Below are positions 23,635 through 31,705 of a DNA stretch of 40,040 nt, piece after piece. The stretch is from Roseomonas sp. CECT 9278 (lineage in GTDB: Bacteria; Pseudomonadota; Alphaproteobacteria; Acetobacterales; Acetobacteraceae), in contig NZ_CAKKLX010000044.1 of assembly GCF_918698155.1 (NCBI RefSeq), positions 1-40,040 of the forward strand. The letters are read 5' to 3'. Position 1 is the first letter of the stretch. Every line of letters begins with the position of its first letter. The translations under genes were made by a program, and so were the position numbers. The notes under the pieces are model-generated. The model did no database searches. It saw only the letters and a list, made by a program, of their open reading frames with translations, and was not told where the DNA came from.

Positions 23635-24429
23635 ATGCCGACCTCGCTTCTCCTGCTGCTGGTCCTGGTGGCCGTCGCCGCCCTGGCGCTGACCGGGCTG
23701 CGCGTCGCGCAGGCGCACCGGACCACCGTCTGGGCCTGGGAGGCCGGGCTGCTCTATGTGAATGGCCGCTTCGACCGGGTGCTCGACCCCGGCCGCCATT
23801 GGCATGGCGTGGCCGGGCGCGAGGTGAAGCGCGTGCTGACCGCGCGCCAGGTCCATGTGATCCCGGCGCAGGAGGTGCTGACCGCCGATGGCTTCCCGGT
23901 GAAGCTCGGCGTCGTGGTGGACTACCGCATCGAGGACCCGCGCCGCGCGCTGGAGGAGACCGGCGGCAGCTGGCAGGAGGCCCTGCATACCGGCGTGCAG
24001 CTGGCGATCCGCGCGCCGGTGCTGGCACGCGGGCTCGATGCCGTGCTGGCGGATCGCGGCGCGCTGGAAGCCGAATTCCTGCCGCCGGTCCAGGCGGCGC
24101 TGGCGCGGATCGGCATCGCGGTGGAACGCGTCGCGCTGCGCGACCTGATCCTGCCCGCCGAGGTGCGCCGCATGGTCACGGATGTCGAGCGTGCGAAGCG
24201 CGAGGGCCTCGCGGCGCTGGAGCGCGCGCGTGGCGAGCAGGCGGCGCTGCGGTCCCTGGCGAATGCCGCGCGGCTGATGAAGGGCAACCCCGAGCTGCAC
24301 GCGCTGCGCGTGCTGCAGGCGTTGTCGGCGGCCCCCGGCAAGGTGCCGCCGACGCTCGTGCTCGGTGCCGGGGCGGTGCTGCCGATGGGCGGCGGCGCCC
24401 CCGCCGAGGACCTGCCGCCCGAGGCGTGA
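23635..24429 (+). CDS. SPFH/band 7 domain protein (slipin-like)
   Basis: A 264-residue membrane-anchored protein. Residues 4-22 form a single N-terminal helix (LLLLLVLVAVAALALTG). The SPFH domain follows at about 35-180, with GLLYVNGRFDRVLDPGRHW, QEVLTADGFPVKLGVVVDYRI and IAVERVALRDLILPAEVRR. A coiled-coil-like segment (DVERAKREGLAALERARGEQAALR) runs from about 185 to 212. Such proteins oligomerise as membrane scaffolds; slipins are often paired with an NfeD protease partner, which is absent here. The ATG at 23635 lies in a locally less GC-rich stretch after the structured gap. Confidence 0.87.
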   Translation: MPTSLLLLLVLVAVAALALTGLRVAQAHRTTVWAWEAGLLYVNGRFDRVLDPGRHWHGVAGREVKRVLTARQVHVIPAQEVLTADGFPVKLGVVVDYRIEDPRRALEETGGSWQEALHTGVQLAIRAPVLARGLDAVLADRGALEAEFLPPVQAALARIGIAVERVALRDLILPAEVRRMVTDVERAKREGLAALERARGEQAALRSLANAARLMKGNPELHALRVLQALSAAPGKVPPTLVLGAGAVLPMGGGAPAEDLPPEA

Positions 24430-24485
24430 CGCCGGCCATTCCAGCCGGACGCCGACGCCCAAGGCCGGCGCGGCCGCGCGCGGGA

Positions 24486-25268
24486 TCACCTGCCCTTGAA
24501 GTTCGGGGCCCGCTTGTTCAGGAAGGCATCGACGCCTTCCTGGAAATCGCCGCTGGTGAAGCACATGGTCACCAGGTCGTCGCCCTCGACCTCGCCGGTC
24601 GCGTGGCGCAGGCGGCGCAGCGCGATCTTGGTCGCCTTCAGCGTCAGCGGCGCCAGGGTGGACATGGAGGTCGCCAGTTCCATGGCGCGCGCGGCGACCG
24701 CCTCCGGCGTGTCCAGCACTTCCGAGACCAGGCCGATATGCTTCGCCTCGGCCGAGGAGAACAGGCGCGAGGTCATGATCATCTCGGCGATCGCGGCCGG
24801 ACCGACCAGCGCGTAGAAGCGCGCGAAGTTGTTCATGTTGAGGATGTTCCCCAACGTCTTCGCGATCGGCAGGCCGAAGCGCGCGGCGGTATCGCAGATG
24901 CGGATGTCGCAGCAGCCCGCGATGCCCAACCCGCCGCCGGTGCAGGCGCCGGCGATCGCCGCGATGATCGGCGTGTTGCAGTTCTCGAGCGCGCCCAGGA
25001 CCTTGTCGATCCGCGCCTCGTAGGCGAGCGCATCCTCGGCGGTCTTGAATTCGCGGAACTGGGAGATGTCGGTGCCCGACGCGAAGGCCTTGCCGCCGGC
25101 GCCGGTCAGCACCCAGACGCGGATCGACGGGTCGTTGCTGATCTGGTCGGCCAATTCCTGGATGCGCGCATACATCGGGAACAGCATGGCGTTGCGCGCC
25201 TGCGGGCGGTTGAAGGTGGTCCAGGCGATGCCGCCCTCGCGCACTTCGTGCTGAATGTCGTCGCTCAT
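24486..25268 (-). CDS. Crotonase-fold (enoyl-CoA hydratase/isomerase family) protein lacking both catalytic Glu
   Basis: A 260-residue crotonase-superfamily protein. The CoA-binding and oxyanion elements are present (ASGTDISQF at 63-71, GGGLGIAGCCDIRI at 111-124). Against the rat hydratase pattern GGGCELAM...QPE, the position of Glu144 is G115 and that of Glu164 is I135 or A136. Hydration by the usual two-glutamate mechanism is therefore unlikely. Isomerase, hydrolase, lyase or dehalogenase activity remains possible. GGAG lies 7 nt before the ATG at 25266-25268. It is divergent from a CoA-transferase gene, so both probably act in one CoA-thioester pathway. Confidence 0.87.
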   Translation of the reverse strand: MSDDIQHEVREGGIAWTTFNRPQARNAMLFPMYARIQELADQISNDPSIRVWVLTGAGGKAFASGTDISQFREFKTAEDALAYEARIDKVLGALENCNTPIIAAIAGACTGGGLGIAGCCDIRICDTAARFGLPIAKTLGNILNMNNFARFYALVGPAAIAEMIMTSRLFSSAEAKHIGLVSEVLDTPEAVAARAMELATSMSTLAPLTLKATKIALRRLRHATGEVEGDDLVTMCFTSGDFQEGVDAFLNKRAPNFKGR

Positions 25269-25390
25269 AGCGCGCTCCGTCCCGGTGGGTGTTCGGCGCA
25301 AGGCGTAGCGTGCCGGGCGGGCGCGTCAAGCCGGCGTCTTGCCCCTGCGCGCGCCCGGTGCGAACAAGCGCGCAACCGAGGAGATCCCCC

Positions 25391-26566
25391 ATGACCCTGC
25401 CGCTCGCCCGCTTCACCGTGCTCGACCTCACGCGCGTGCGCTCCGGCCCCACCTGCGTGCGGCAACTCGCCGACTGGGGTGCCAACGTCATCAAGATCGA
25501 GGCGACGGACGAGGTCGATACCGGCAAGGGGCTGGGCGGCGAGCGCGACGGGCCGGATTTCCAGCACGTGCATCGCAACAAGCGCGGCATGACGCTGAAC
25601 CTGAAGGCGCCCGAGGGCATCGCCGCCTTCCGCCGCATGGTCGCGAAGGCCGATGTGGTGGTCGAGAACTACCGCCCCGACGTCAAGACGCGCCTCGGCG
25701 TGGACTACGACAGCCTGGCCGCGATCAACCCGCGCATCGTGCTGGGCTCGATCTCCGGCTTCGGGCAGGACGGGCCCTATGCGAAGCGCCCGGGCTTCGA
25801 CCAGATCGCGCAGGGCATGGGCGGGCTGATGTCGGTGACCGGCCTGCCGGGCCAGGGCCCGGTGCGCGCCGGCATTCCCGTGGCCGACCTGACGGCGGGG
25901 CTGTACTGCGCGCTCGGCATCATGGTGGCGCTGCTGGAACGCGAGGTCACCGGCCGCGGCCGCTGGGTGCATGTCTCGCTGCTCGAAGCCATGGTCGCGA
26001 TGATGGATTTCCAGGCGACGCGCTGGACCATGAAGGGCGATGTGCCGAAGCAGGCCGGCAACGACCACCCGACCACCATCCCGACCGGGCTGTTCAAGAC
26101 CAGCGACGGCGTGATGAACATCGCCGGCGGCGGGCAGGTGATGTGGGATCGGATCGTGAAGGTGCTGGGCATCGAGGCCGAGGCCGCCGATCCCGACATC
26201 GCGACCGACAAGCTGCGCAGCCAGAACCGCGTGAAGGTGAATGCGCTGCTGGAGAAGGTGACGGTCACCGATACGTCGGCCAATTGGGTGGAGAAATTCA
26301 ATCGCGAAGGCGTGCCCTGCGGCCCGGTCTATTCGATGGACCAGGTGTTTGCCGACGAGCAGGTGAAGCACCTGGGCATCGCGATGACGGTGCAGCATCC
26401 GCGCCTGGGCGCGCTGGACGTGGTGCGCGCGCCGATGCAGATCGAAGGCGTGGCGTGCGCGCGCAACCCGACGCCCGAACGCGGCCAGCACACCGATGAC
26501 GTGCTGGCCGAATTCGGCTTCAGCGCCGGGGAGATCGTCGCCTTGCGCGCCGCGAAGGCGATCTGA
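25391..26566 (+). CDS. CaiB/BaiF family (class III) CoA-transferase
   Basis: A 391-residue enzyme that moves CoA between carboxylic acids through an aspartyl anhydride/thioester. The catalytic Asp is D166 in GIPVADLTAG. Other landmarks are VLDLTRVRSGPTCVRQLADWGANVIKIE at the N-terminus, HRNKRGMTLNLK at 61-72, VVENYRPDV, SISGFGQDGPY, and the C-terminal GVPCGPVYSMDQV. GAGGAG lies about 7 nt upstream of the ATG. It is divergent from the crotonase-fold gene and its stop is 6 nt from that of the convergent solute-binding gene. Substrate acid unknown; carnitine, formyl/oxalyl and other acids are used by relatives. Confidence 0.93.
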   Translation: MTLPLARFTVLDLTRVRSGPTCVRQLADWGANVIKIEATDEVDTGKGLGGERDGPDFQHVHRNKRGMTLNLKAPEGIAAFRRMVAKADVVVENYRPDVKTRLGVDYDSLAAINPRIVLGSISGFGQDGPYAKRPGFDQIAQGMGGLMSVTGLPGQGPVRAGIPVADLTAGLYCALGIMVALLEREVTGRGRWVHVSLLEAMVAMMDFQATRWTMKGDVPKQAGNDHPTTIPTGLFKTSDGVMNIAGGGQVMWDRIVKVLGIEAEAADPDIATDKLRSQNRVKVNALLEKVTVTDTSANWVEKFNREGVPCGPVYSMDQVFADEQVKHLGIAMTVQHPRLGALDVVRAPMQIEGVACARNPTPERGQHTDDVLAEFGFSAGEIVALRAAKAI

Positions 26567-26572
26567 GCGCGC

Positions 26573-27538
26573 TCAATCGACGCGGATGTTGCCGCGGCGG
26601 ATCACCTCGCCCCAGCGCTCGCGGTCGCGGGTCATCCGCGCGGTGAAGTCCGCCGGCGTGCCGGGCAGCGGCTCGACCCCCTGGGCCGCCAGCTTGGCGA
26701 TGAAATCCGGGCGCCGGAGCAGCGCATTGACCTCGCGGCTCATGCGCTCGACCGCCGGCGCCGGCGTGCCGGTGGGCGCGAAGATGCCGTACCAGCCCAG
26801 CGCCTCGTAGCCCTGCAGCGTCTCGCCGATGGTCGGCACGTCGGGCAGCGCCGGGTCGCGCCGCGCCGAGGTGACGGCCAGCGCGCGCACGCGCCCGTCG
26901 CGGATATGCGGCAGCGCGGTGGGCGTGGTGTCGAACATCATGGTCAGCCGCCCGCCGACGGTATCCACCATCGCCGGGCCGGTGCCGCGATACGGGATGT
27001 GGGTGATGTCCACATTCGCCTGCTGCTTCAGCAATTCCATGAACAGATGCTGCGCCGACCCGATGCCCGATGATCCGTAGTTCAGCTTGCCTGGTTCGGC
27101 GCGCGCCAGCGCCAGCAGTTCCGGCAGCGTGCGCGCCTGCACCGACGGATGCACCACCAGCACCGAGGCCACGGCCGCGACCGGCACCACCGGCACCAGG
27201 TCGCGGGCCGGGTCGTAGGTCAGGCGGATCAACGACGGGTTGATCGCCATCGGCCCGGTGCTGCCCATGACCATGGTGTAGCCATCGGGCGGGCTGCGGA
27301 CCGCGGCCTCGGTGCCGACCGACCCGCCGGCGCCGGTGCGGTTTTCCACCACCACGGATTGCCGCAGGATCGGCGTCAGTTCCTCGGCCAGGGCGCGGGC
27401 CAGCAGGTCGGCCGCGCCGCCCGGCGGGAAGGGCGAGATCATGCGGATGCTGCGCTGGGGCCATTCGCCCTGCGCGATGGCGGGGCCGGCCAGGGCGGTG
27501 GTCGCCGCCAGGCCCAGCAGCAGGCGTCGCGTGGTCAT
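26573..27538 (-). CDS. Bug/TctC-family solute-binding protein (third copy)
   Basis: A 321-residue periplasmic binding protein with signal peptide MTTRRLLLGLAATTALAGPAIAQ. It has the family segment RSIRMISPFPPGGAAD, the NRTGAGGSVG loop near 66-75, and HIPYRGTGPAMVD near residue 180. GGAG lies 8 nt before the ATG at 27536-27538. It is divergent from tarD across a 136-bp spacer and convergent with the CoA-transferase. D-tartrate or another hydroxy-dicarboxylate is a sensible ligand guess from that position, but no membrane transporter subunits are present and the sequence alone cannot show it. Confidence 0.92.
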   Translation of the reverse strand: MTTRRLLLGLAATTALAGPAIAQGEWPQRSIRMISPFPPGGAADLLARALAEELTPILRQSVVVENRTGAGGSVGTEAAVRSPPDGYTMVMGSTGPMAINPSLIRLTYDPARDLVPVVPVAAVASVLVVHPSVQARTLPELLALARAEPGKLNYGSSGIGSAQHLFMELLKQQANVDITHIPYRGTGPAMVDTVGGRLTMMFDTTPTALPHIRDGRVRALAVTSARRDPALPDVPTIGETLQGYEALGWYGIFAPTGTPAPAVERMSREVNALLRRPDFIAKLAAQGVEPLPGTPADFTARMTRDRERWGEVIRRGNIRVD

Positions 27539-27619
27539 GTCGGGAACTCCGTCATCGTGGTGCGGCATGGTGCCGGCTTAGCAAGCAACGCGCCAGCCAT
27601 GGCCCGCAGGGCGGATGGT

Positions 27620-27648
27620 TTGCGCGCCAACCGCCCCACCGCTAGGAA
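27620..27648 (+). promoter_or_regulatory. Promoter candidate for tarD
   Basis: TTGCGC (27620-27625), a 17-nt spacer and TAGGAA (27643-27648), 26 nt upstream of the tarD ATG. It resembles the element before the decarboxylase operon (17692-17719) in hexamer sequence, spacing and distance to the start codon. Confidence 0.45.
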
Positions 27649-27674
27649 GCGCCGCGAACCAGCCGGGGACGTCC

Positions 27675-28853
27675 ATGCGTATCGCCTCCATCCGCCAGGG
27701 CGTCGTGCCCATCAGCAGCGCCATCGCCAATGCCTACATCGACTTCTCGAAGATGACGGCGAGCGTGGTCGCCATCACCATCGAGGACGGCGCGGGCCGC
27801 TCCGCCACCGGCTACGGCTTCAATTCGAACGGCCGCTACGCGCAGCCCGGCCTGCTGGCCGAACGCTTCGTCCCGCGCCTGGAGGCCTGCGACGCCGCCG
27901 TGCTGACCGCGGCCGATGGCACGCTCAACGTCGCCGCCGCCTGGGCCGCGATGATGAAGAACGAGAAGCCCGGCGGCCATGGCGACCGTTCCGTCGCGGT
28001 CGGCGTGCTCGACATGGCGTTGTGGGATGCCGCGGCGAAGCTGGAGGGCAAGCCGCTGTGGCGCCTGCTCGCCGACCGCTTCCGCGGCGGCGAGGCCGAT
28101 GACGCCGCCTGGGTCTACGCCGCCGGTGGCTACTACTATCCCGGCAAGGGCGTCGATGCGCTGGTCGAGGAAATGAAGCGCTACCTGGGCCTGGGCTACA
28201 CCACGGTGAAGATGAAGATCGGCGGCGCGCCCGGCACGCCGATCAAGGACGCGCTGCGCGAGGATGTCGCGCGCATCGAGGCGGTGCTGAAGCTGCTCGG
28301 CAATGACGGCTCGCGCCTGGCGGTGGACGTGAACGGCCGCTTCGGCCTGCATGCCGCGCTGGCCTATGGCGCCGCGCTGCAGCCCTTCGCCCTGCGCTGG
28401 TACGAGGAACCGCTCGACCCGCTGGACTACGCGACGCACGCCACGCTGGCCGAGCACTACGCCCCGCCGCTCGCGACCGGCGAGAACCTGTTCTCGATGC
28501 TCGATGCCCGCAACCTGATCCGCCATGGCGGGCTGCGCCCCGACCGCGACATCCTGCAATTCGACCCGGCGCTGTCCTATGGCCTGGTCGAATACCTCCG
28601 CACGCTGGAGATGCTGGAGCAGCACGGCTGGTCGGCGCGCCGCTGCGTCCCCCATGGCGGGCATCAGTTTGCGCTCAACATCGCGGTCGGGCTCGGTCTC
28701 GGCGGCAACGAATCCTACCCCGAGGTCTTCGCCCCCTTCGGCGGCTTCGCCACCGACACGCCGGTGCAGGACGGGCGCATCCGCATGCCGGACGCGCCGG
28801 GCATCGGCTTCGAACGCAAGAACGACCTGTGGGCGGTGCTGAAGGACCTGTGA
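27675..28853 (+). CDS. tarD: D(-)-tartrate dehydratase, enolase superfamily
   Basis: A 392-residue mandelate-racemase-group enzyme that closely resembles, from memory, the Bradyrhizobium japonicum D-tartrate dehydratase. It would remove water from D-tartrate to give oxaloacetate. Catalytic residues are visible: the K179-x-K181 pair (VKMKIGG), metal ligands D218, E244 and E270 (VDVNGRF, YEEPLD, TGENLF), and H327 in CVPHGGHQ. N-terminal PISSAIANAYIDF and the GYGFNSNGRY loop are specific to this subgroup. The start at 27675 gives the usual N-terminus. The stop overlaps the next gene (GTGA), and a Bug-type binding protein is divergent. Confidence 0.92.
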   Translation: MRIASIRQGVVPISSAIANAYIDFSKMTASVVAITIEDGAGRSATGYGFNSNGRYAQPGLLAERFVPRLEACDAAVLTAADGTLNVAAAWAAMMKNEKPGGHGDRSVAVGVLDMALWDAAAKLEGKPLWRLLADRFRGGEADDAAWVYAAGGYYYPGKGVDALVEEMKRYLGLGYTTVKMKIGGAPGTPIKDALREDVARIEAVLKLLGNDGSRLAVDVNGRFGLHAALAYGAALQPFALRWYEEPLDPLDYATHATLAEHYAPPLATGENLFSMLDARNLIRHGGLRPDRDILQFDPALSYGLVEYLRTLEMLEQHGWSARRCVPHGGHQFALNIAVGLGLGGNESYPEVFAPFGGFATDTPVQDGRIRMPDAPGIGFERKNDLWAVLKDL

Positions 28854-29485
28854 GCGACCTGGCCGACGCGATCGCGGCGCGCTACCGCGGACCCACCACG
28901 CGCGGCTTCGTGCGCGGCAAGCTGAAGCGCGACCCGGTGGTGCCGGCGCTGCTGGCGCTGCCGCCCTTCGGCGTGGTGCTCGACCTCGGCTGCGGGCGCG
29001 GGCAGTTGGGCCTGGCGCTGCTGCTGGCCGGACACGCCACGACGGTGACGGGGCTCGACCTCGATGCCGGCAAAATCGAACGCGCCACGGCGGCCGCCGG
29101 CGAGCTGCCGGCGCGCTTCGCCATCGCCGACCTCGCGAGCGCGCCGCTGCCCACCTGCGACACCGCGCTGGTGATCGACGTGCTGGTCCAGATGGCGCCG
29201 GCCGCGCAGGACGCGCTGCTGGCGCGGCTGGTGGCGGCCGCACCCCGGCGCATCATCATCCGCGCCTTCGACCCCGATCGCGGCTGGCGCAGCGCCGTCG
29301 GCCTGGCGGTGGACCGGCTGCGGCGGCGGCTGGGCGGCGACCTCGGTTTGGCCGGCACCGTCGCGCCGCGCCCCATCGCCGTGCTGCGCGCGCCGCTCGA
29401 TGCCGCGGGCTATGCGGTGAGCGTGACACCCTGTTGGGCTGGCACGCCGCTGCCGAATGTGCTTCTGGTGGCGGAACGCCCATGA
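28850..29485 (+). CDS. Class I SAM-dependent methyltransferase
   Basis: A 211-residue methyltransferase. The SAM-binding motif I is VVLDLGCGRGQLGLAL at about 43-58, followed by TGLDLDAGKIERA (the acidic residue binding the ribose) and the DTALVIDVLVQM strand. The start is a GTG at 28850-28852 overlapping the tarD stop by 4 nt; an ATG at 28829 lies inside tarD. The C-terminal 50 residues have a basic helix (DRLRRRLGG) and a hydrophobic end. Its stop overlaps the next gene by 4 nt, so all three genes are translationally coupled. The methyl acceptor is unknown, and the pairing with tartrate dehydratase is unexplained. Confidence 0.85.
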   Translation: MSDLADAIAARYRGPTTRGFVRGKLKRDPVVPALLALPPFGVVLDLGCGRGQLGLALLLAGHATTVTGLDLDAGKIERATAAAGELPARFAIADLASAPLPTCDTALVIDVLVQMAPAAQDALLARLVAAAPRRIIIRAFDPDRGWRSAVGLAVDRLRRRLGGDLGLAGTVAPRPIAVLRAPLDAAGYAVSVTPCWAGTPLPNVLLVAERP

Positions 29486-30330
29486 CCCTCCGCATCGCCC
29501 CCCTCGCCATCCTCGCCCTCGTCGCCCTGCCGGCGCAGGCCCAGCAACTGCCTGTGTTCGAAGCCGGCATCGCCGGCGGCGGCGGCTTCCTGCCGGCCTA
29601 TCCGGCCTCGGACCAGAACCGCTGGCGAGGGCTCGCGGTGCCCTACATCATCTACCGCGGCAACGTGTTCCGCGCCGATGATGGCGGGCTGCGCGCGCGC
29701 ACCAGCCTGGCGGACGGGATCGAACTGTCGGTCAGCGCCTCGGGCGGGGTGAATGCGTCGTCCGACGACGTGACGGCGCGCCAGGGCATGCCCGACCTTG
29801 AATGGCTGGGCGAACTGGGTCCCAACCTGCGCTTCACGCTGTGGCGCGGGGAGGACGAGGCGGCGCCGCAGCGCATCGTGCTCGACACGCCGATCCGCGC
29901 GGTGTTCTCGACCGACTGGTCATCGGTGTCGTTCCGCGGCTTCACCTTCGCGCCCGACATCGCCTACGAGCACATGCACTTCCTGTCGCCCTTCGCCCGG
30001 CTGCGGATCTCGGCCGGCGTGGTGTTCGGCACGGATCGCTACGCCGACTATTTCTACGACGTCGCGCCGCAATTCGCCCGGCCGGACCGGCCCGCCTACA
30101 ACGCGCAGGCCGGCTATATCGGGTCGCGCCTGTCGGTGTCCTACCGGTTGCCGCTGAGCGAACGCTTCTCGGTGGTGGCCGGCGGGCGGGTCGAGAATTT
30201 CTCCGGTGCGACCAATGCCGACAGCCCGCTGTTCCGCAATGAGTGGAACTTCTCGGTCGTGGCGGGCTTCGCGGTGTCGCTGTGGCGGTCGGAGGCGACG
30301 GTGAACGCCGCCTCCCAACCCTTCGACTGA
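29482..30330 (+). CDS. MipA/OmpV family outer-membrane protein
   Basis: A 282-residue protein with signal peptide MTLRIAPLAILALVALPAQA. The mature part has amphipathic beta strands typical of MipA/OmpV barrels: GGGFLPAYPASDQNRWRGLAVPYIIYRG near the N-terminus, then RFTLWRGED, GFTFAPDIAYEHMHF, and strands ending in aromatic residues. The C-terminal WNFSVVAGFAVSLWRS is a final strand. OmpV-type proteins act as porins or as scaffolds for murein enzymes. The ATG overlaps the methyltransferase stop (ATGA). Next to tarD and a Bug protein, an outer-membrane channel for the same acid is possible but unproven. It is convergent with the copper chaperone gene. Confidence 0.82.
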   Translation: MTLRIAPLAILALVALPAQAQQLPVFEAGIAGGGGFLPAYPASDQNRWRGLAVPYIIYRGNVFRADDGGLRARTSLADGIELSVSASGGVNASSDDVTARQGMPDLEWLGELGPNLRFTLWRGEDEAAPQRIVLDTPIRAVFSTDWSSVSFRGFTFAPDIAYEHMHFLSPFARLRISAGVVFGTDRYADYFYDVAPQFARPDRPAYNAQAGYIGSRLSVSYRLPLSERFSVVAGGRVENFSGATNADSPLFRNEWNFSVVAGFAVSLWRSEATVNAASQPFD

Positions 30331-30801
30331 TCAGTGGTGGTGCCCGGACCCCCGGGCACCGGCCGCTTCCACGGCCAGTTCCACCTGCACCTCGCCCGCG
30401 CGTTCGAAGCGCAGCGTGAGCGGCACGCGCCCGCCCTGCGCCATCGGCGCGGTCAGGCCGATCAGCATGATGTGGAAGCCACCCGGGCGCAGCTCGACCG
30501 TCTGCCCAGGCGCGACCGGGATGGCCTGCACCGGGCGCATGCGCATCACGTCGCCGTCGCGCTCCATGGTGTGCAATTCCACCACGCGCGCCGCCGGCGT
30601 GCTGGCGGAGAGCAGCCGGTCGGGCTGCGCCCCGCCATTGCGCAGGCGCAGGAAGCCCGCGCCATTGCCATTGGCGCCGGCGGCGCGTGTCCAGGGATGC
30701 AGGATGGCGATGTCGCCGGCGGCGTAGTCATGCGCGGCCGCGGGCAGCGTCAGCAGCGCAAGCGCGGCGCCGATGGCGGCGCGGCGGGTCGTGTGGGTCA
30801 T
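30331..30801 (-). CDS. Periplasmic copper chaperone PCu(A)C
   Basis: A 156-residue periplasmic Cu(I)-binding protein that delivers copper, typically to the CuA site of cytochrome oxidase. The complete H-x10-M-x21-H-x-M motif is present: H77 (ELHTM), M88 (VMRMR), H110 and M112 (GGFHIMLIG). A signal peptide (to AAAHD near residue 24) precedes it, and a His-rich tail (GSGHHH) may bind metal. Two starts compete; GGAG at a 7-nt distance supports the ATG at 30799-30801 over 30805-30807. It is the last gene of a minus-strand run with an unknown Cys protein, YcnI and a DUF2946 protein. Confidence 0.93.
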   Translation of the reverse strand: MTHTTRRAAIGAALALLTLPAAAHDYAAGDIAILHPWTRAAGANGNGAGFLRLRNGGAQPDRLLSASTPAARVVELHTMERDGDVMRMRPVQAIPVAPGQTVELRPGGFHIMLIGLTAPMAQGGRVPLTLRFERAGEVQVELAVEAAGARGSGHHH

Positions 30802-30812
30802 ATCCATGCTCC

Positions 30813-31157
30813 TCAATTCGCGGCCAGGCGGTCGGGCCAGATCGGTTCGGCGGAACCGCTGCGCGCCTCGATGCGCCCGGCCAGGCGGGCGATGCGCGTC
30901 GCCTCGCGCGCGCCCACGGCCGGGTCGCCGGTGGCGCAGGCCTCGTTCGCCAGGGCCAGGGCGCGGTCCAGCGCGGCGGCCTCGGCCGCGCTGGCCTGTG
31001 CGCGCACCGCGCCGGCCCATGCCGCGGCAGGCGTGAACGCCGCGCGGCACACCGCGGTGAGTTCGGCGTTCATCGCCTCGGTGTCGCAGGCGCGCGCCAG
31101 CGGCGGGGCCGCCACCAGCAGCGCGGCCAGCGCGGCGGCCTTCGGGACGTCCATCAT
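30813..31157 (-). CDS. Exported three-cysteine protein of unknown function in the copper operon
   Basis: A 114-residue protein with signal-like N-terminus (VPKAAALAALLVAAPPLARA) and cysteines at C24, C37 and C74. The rest is Ala-rich helix. C24 follows the likely signal cleavage site directly; the context ARAC is a poor lipobox. AGGAGG lies 5 nt before the first of two adjacent ATGs. It is 14 nt after ycnI and 11 nt before the PCu(A)C gene, so it is co-transcribed with copper proteins. No family was recognised. A copper-binding or thiol-redox role is suggested only by context and the cysteines. Confidence 0.65.
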   Translation of the reverse strand: MMDVPKAAALAALLVAAPPLARACDTEAMNAELTAVCRAAFTPAAAWAGAVRAQASAAEAAALDRALALANEACATGDPAVGAREATRIARLAGRIEARSGSAEPIWPDRLAAN

Positions 31158-31171
31158 CGTGTCCTCCTGCG

Positions 31172-31675
31172 TCAGCGCGGGGCCAGCCGCATCGAGGCGG
31201 CCGGGTGAGGATAGTCCGACAGGCGCCGGCCTTCGGCGGGGATCTCGGCCCAGTCCACGAAGGCACCGCCCTCGCAGTCCTGCCGCACGGCGAACCACAG
31301 CATGGTGTCGGGCGTGTTCGGCACGCGCAGGCGCAGCACGAATTCGTCGTAGTGCTCGTTCGGCAGGCGGCCGCCTTCCCAGGTGATGGTGGCAAGGTCG
31401 CGCACCGCGCCATGGGCCGTGGGTGCGGGCGCGTCGGCGCGCGGCGTCGTCACCAGGGTCCAGCCGGGCTTCGGCATGGGCCGCGCGGCGGTCACGCCAT
31501 CCGGCAGGCGCACGGTGATGCGCGTGGTGGCGGCATCGCCGCAGCCATGCGGCACGCGCAGCGCGGCGCGCACATAGGCGTGCGGCGCCGCCTGCGGCGG
31601 GTCGATGGTAACATGGGCGGCGGCAGGCAGGGTGGCAGCGACGCAGAACAGCGCCGCGAGCGACAGACGGGTCAT
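31172..31675 (-). CDS. YcnI family (DUF1775) copper-binding protein
   Basis: A 167-residue exported protein. The signal peptide MTRLSLAALFCVAATLPAAA is followed by HVTIDPPQA, so the mature protein would start with H21, the known N-terminal histidine brace ligand of YcnI for Cu(II). APHAYVRAALRVPHGCG and the later PKPGWTLVT and YDEFVLRLRVP segments are family landmarks. It probably passes copper to, or regulates delivery with, the PCu(A)C protein two genes downstream. The typical C-terminal membrane helix is absent, so it is likely soluble. AAGGA lies 8 nt before the ATG at 31673-31675. Confidence 0.9.
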   Translation of the reverse strand: MTRLSLAALFCVAATLPAAAHVTIDPPQAAPHAYVRAALRVPHGCGDAATTRITVRLPDGVTAARPMPKPGWTLVTTPRADAPAPTAHGAVRDLATITWEGGRLPNEHYDEFVLRLRVPNTPDTMLWFAVRQDCEGGAFVDWAEIPAEGRRLSDYPHPAASMRLAPR

Positions 31676-31705
31676 GGCAAGGATCCTTCGCGAAGACGAT
31701 GGGAT

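Noticed and set aside
24430..24485. Terminator between the SPFH and crotonase-fold genes
   Set aside because: Short GC dyads are present but there is no stable stem with a T-run on either strand.
22333..25638. Continuous minus-strand reading frame of about 1100 codons
   Set aside because: Only its last third (the solute-binding protein) is real; the rest is antisense to the SPFH gene and to the crotonase region and is GC-driven low complexity.
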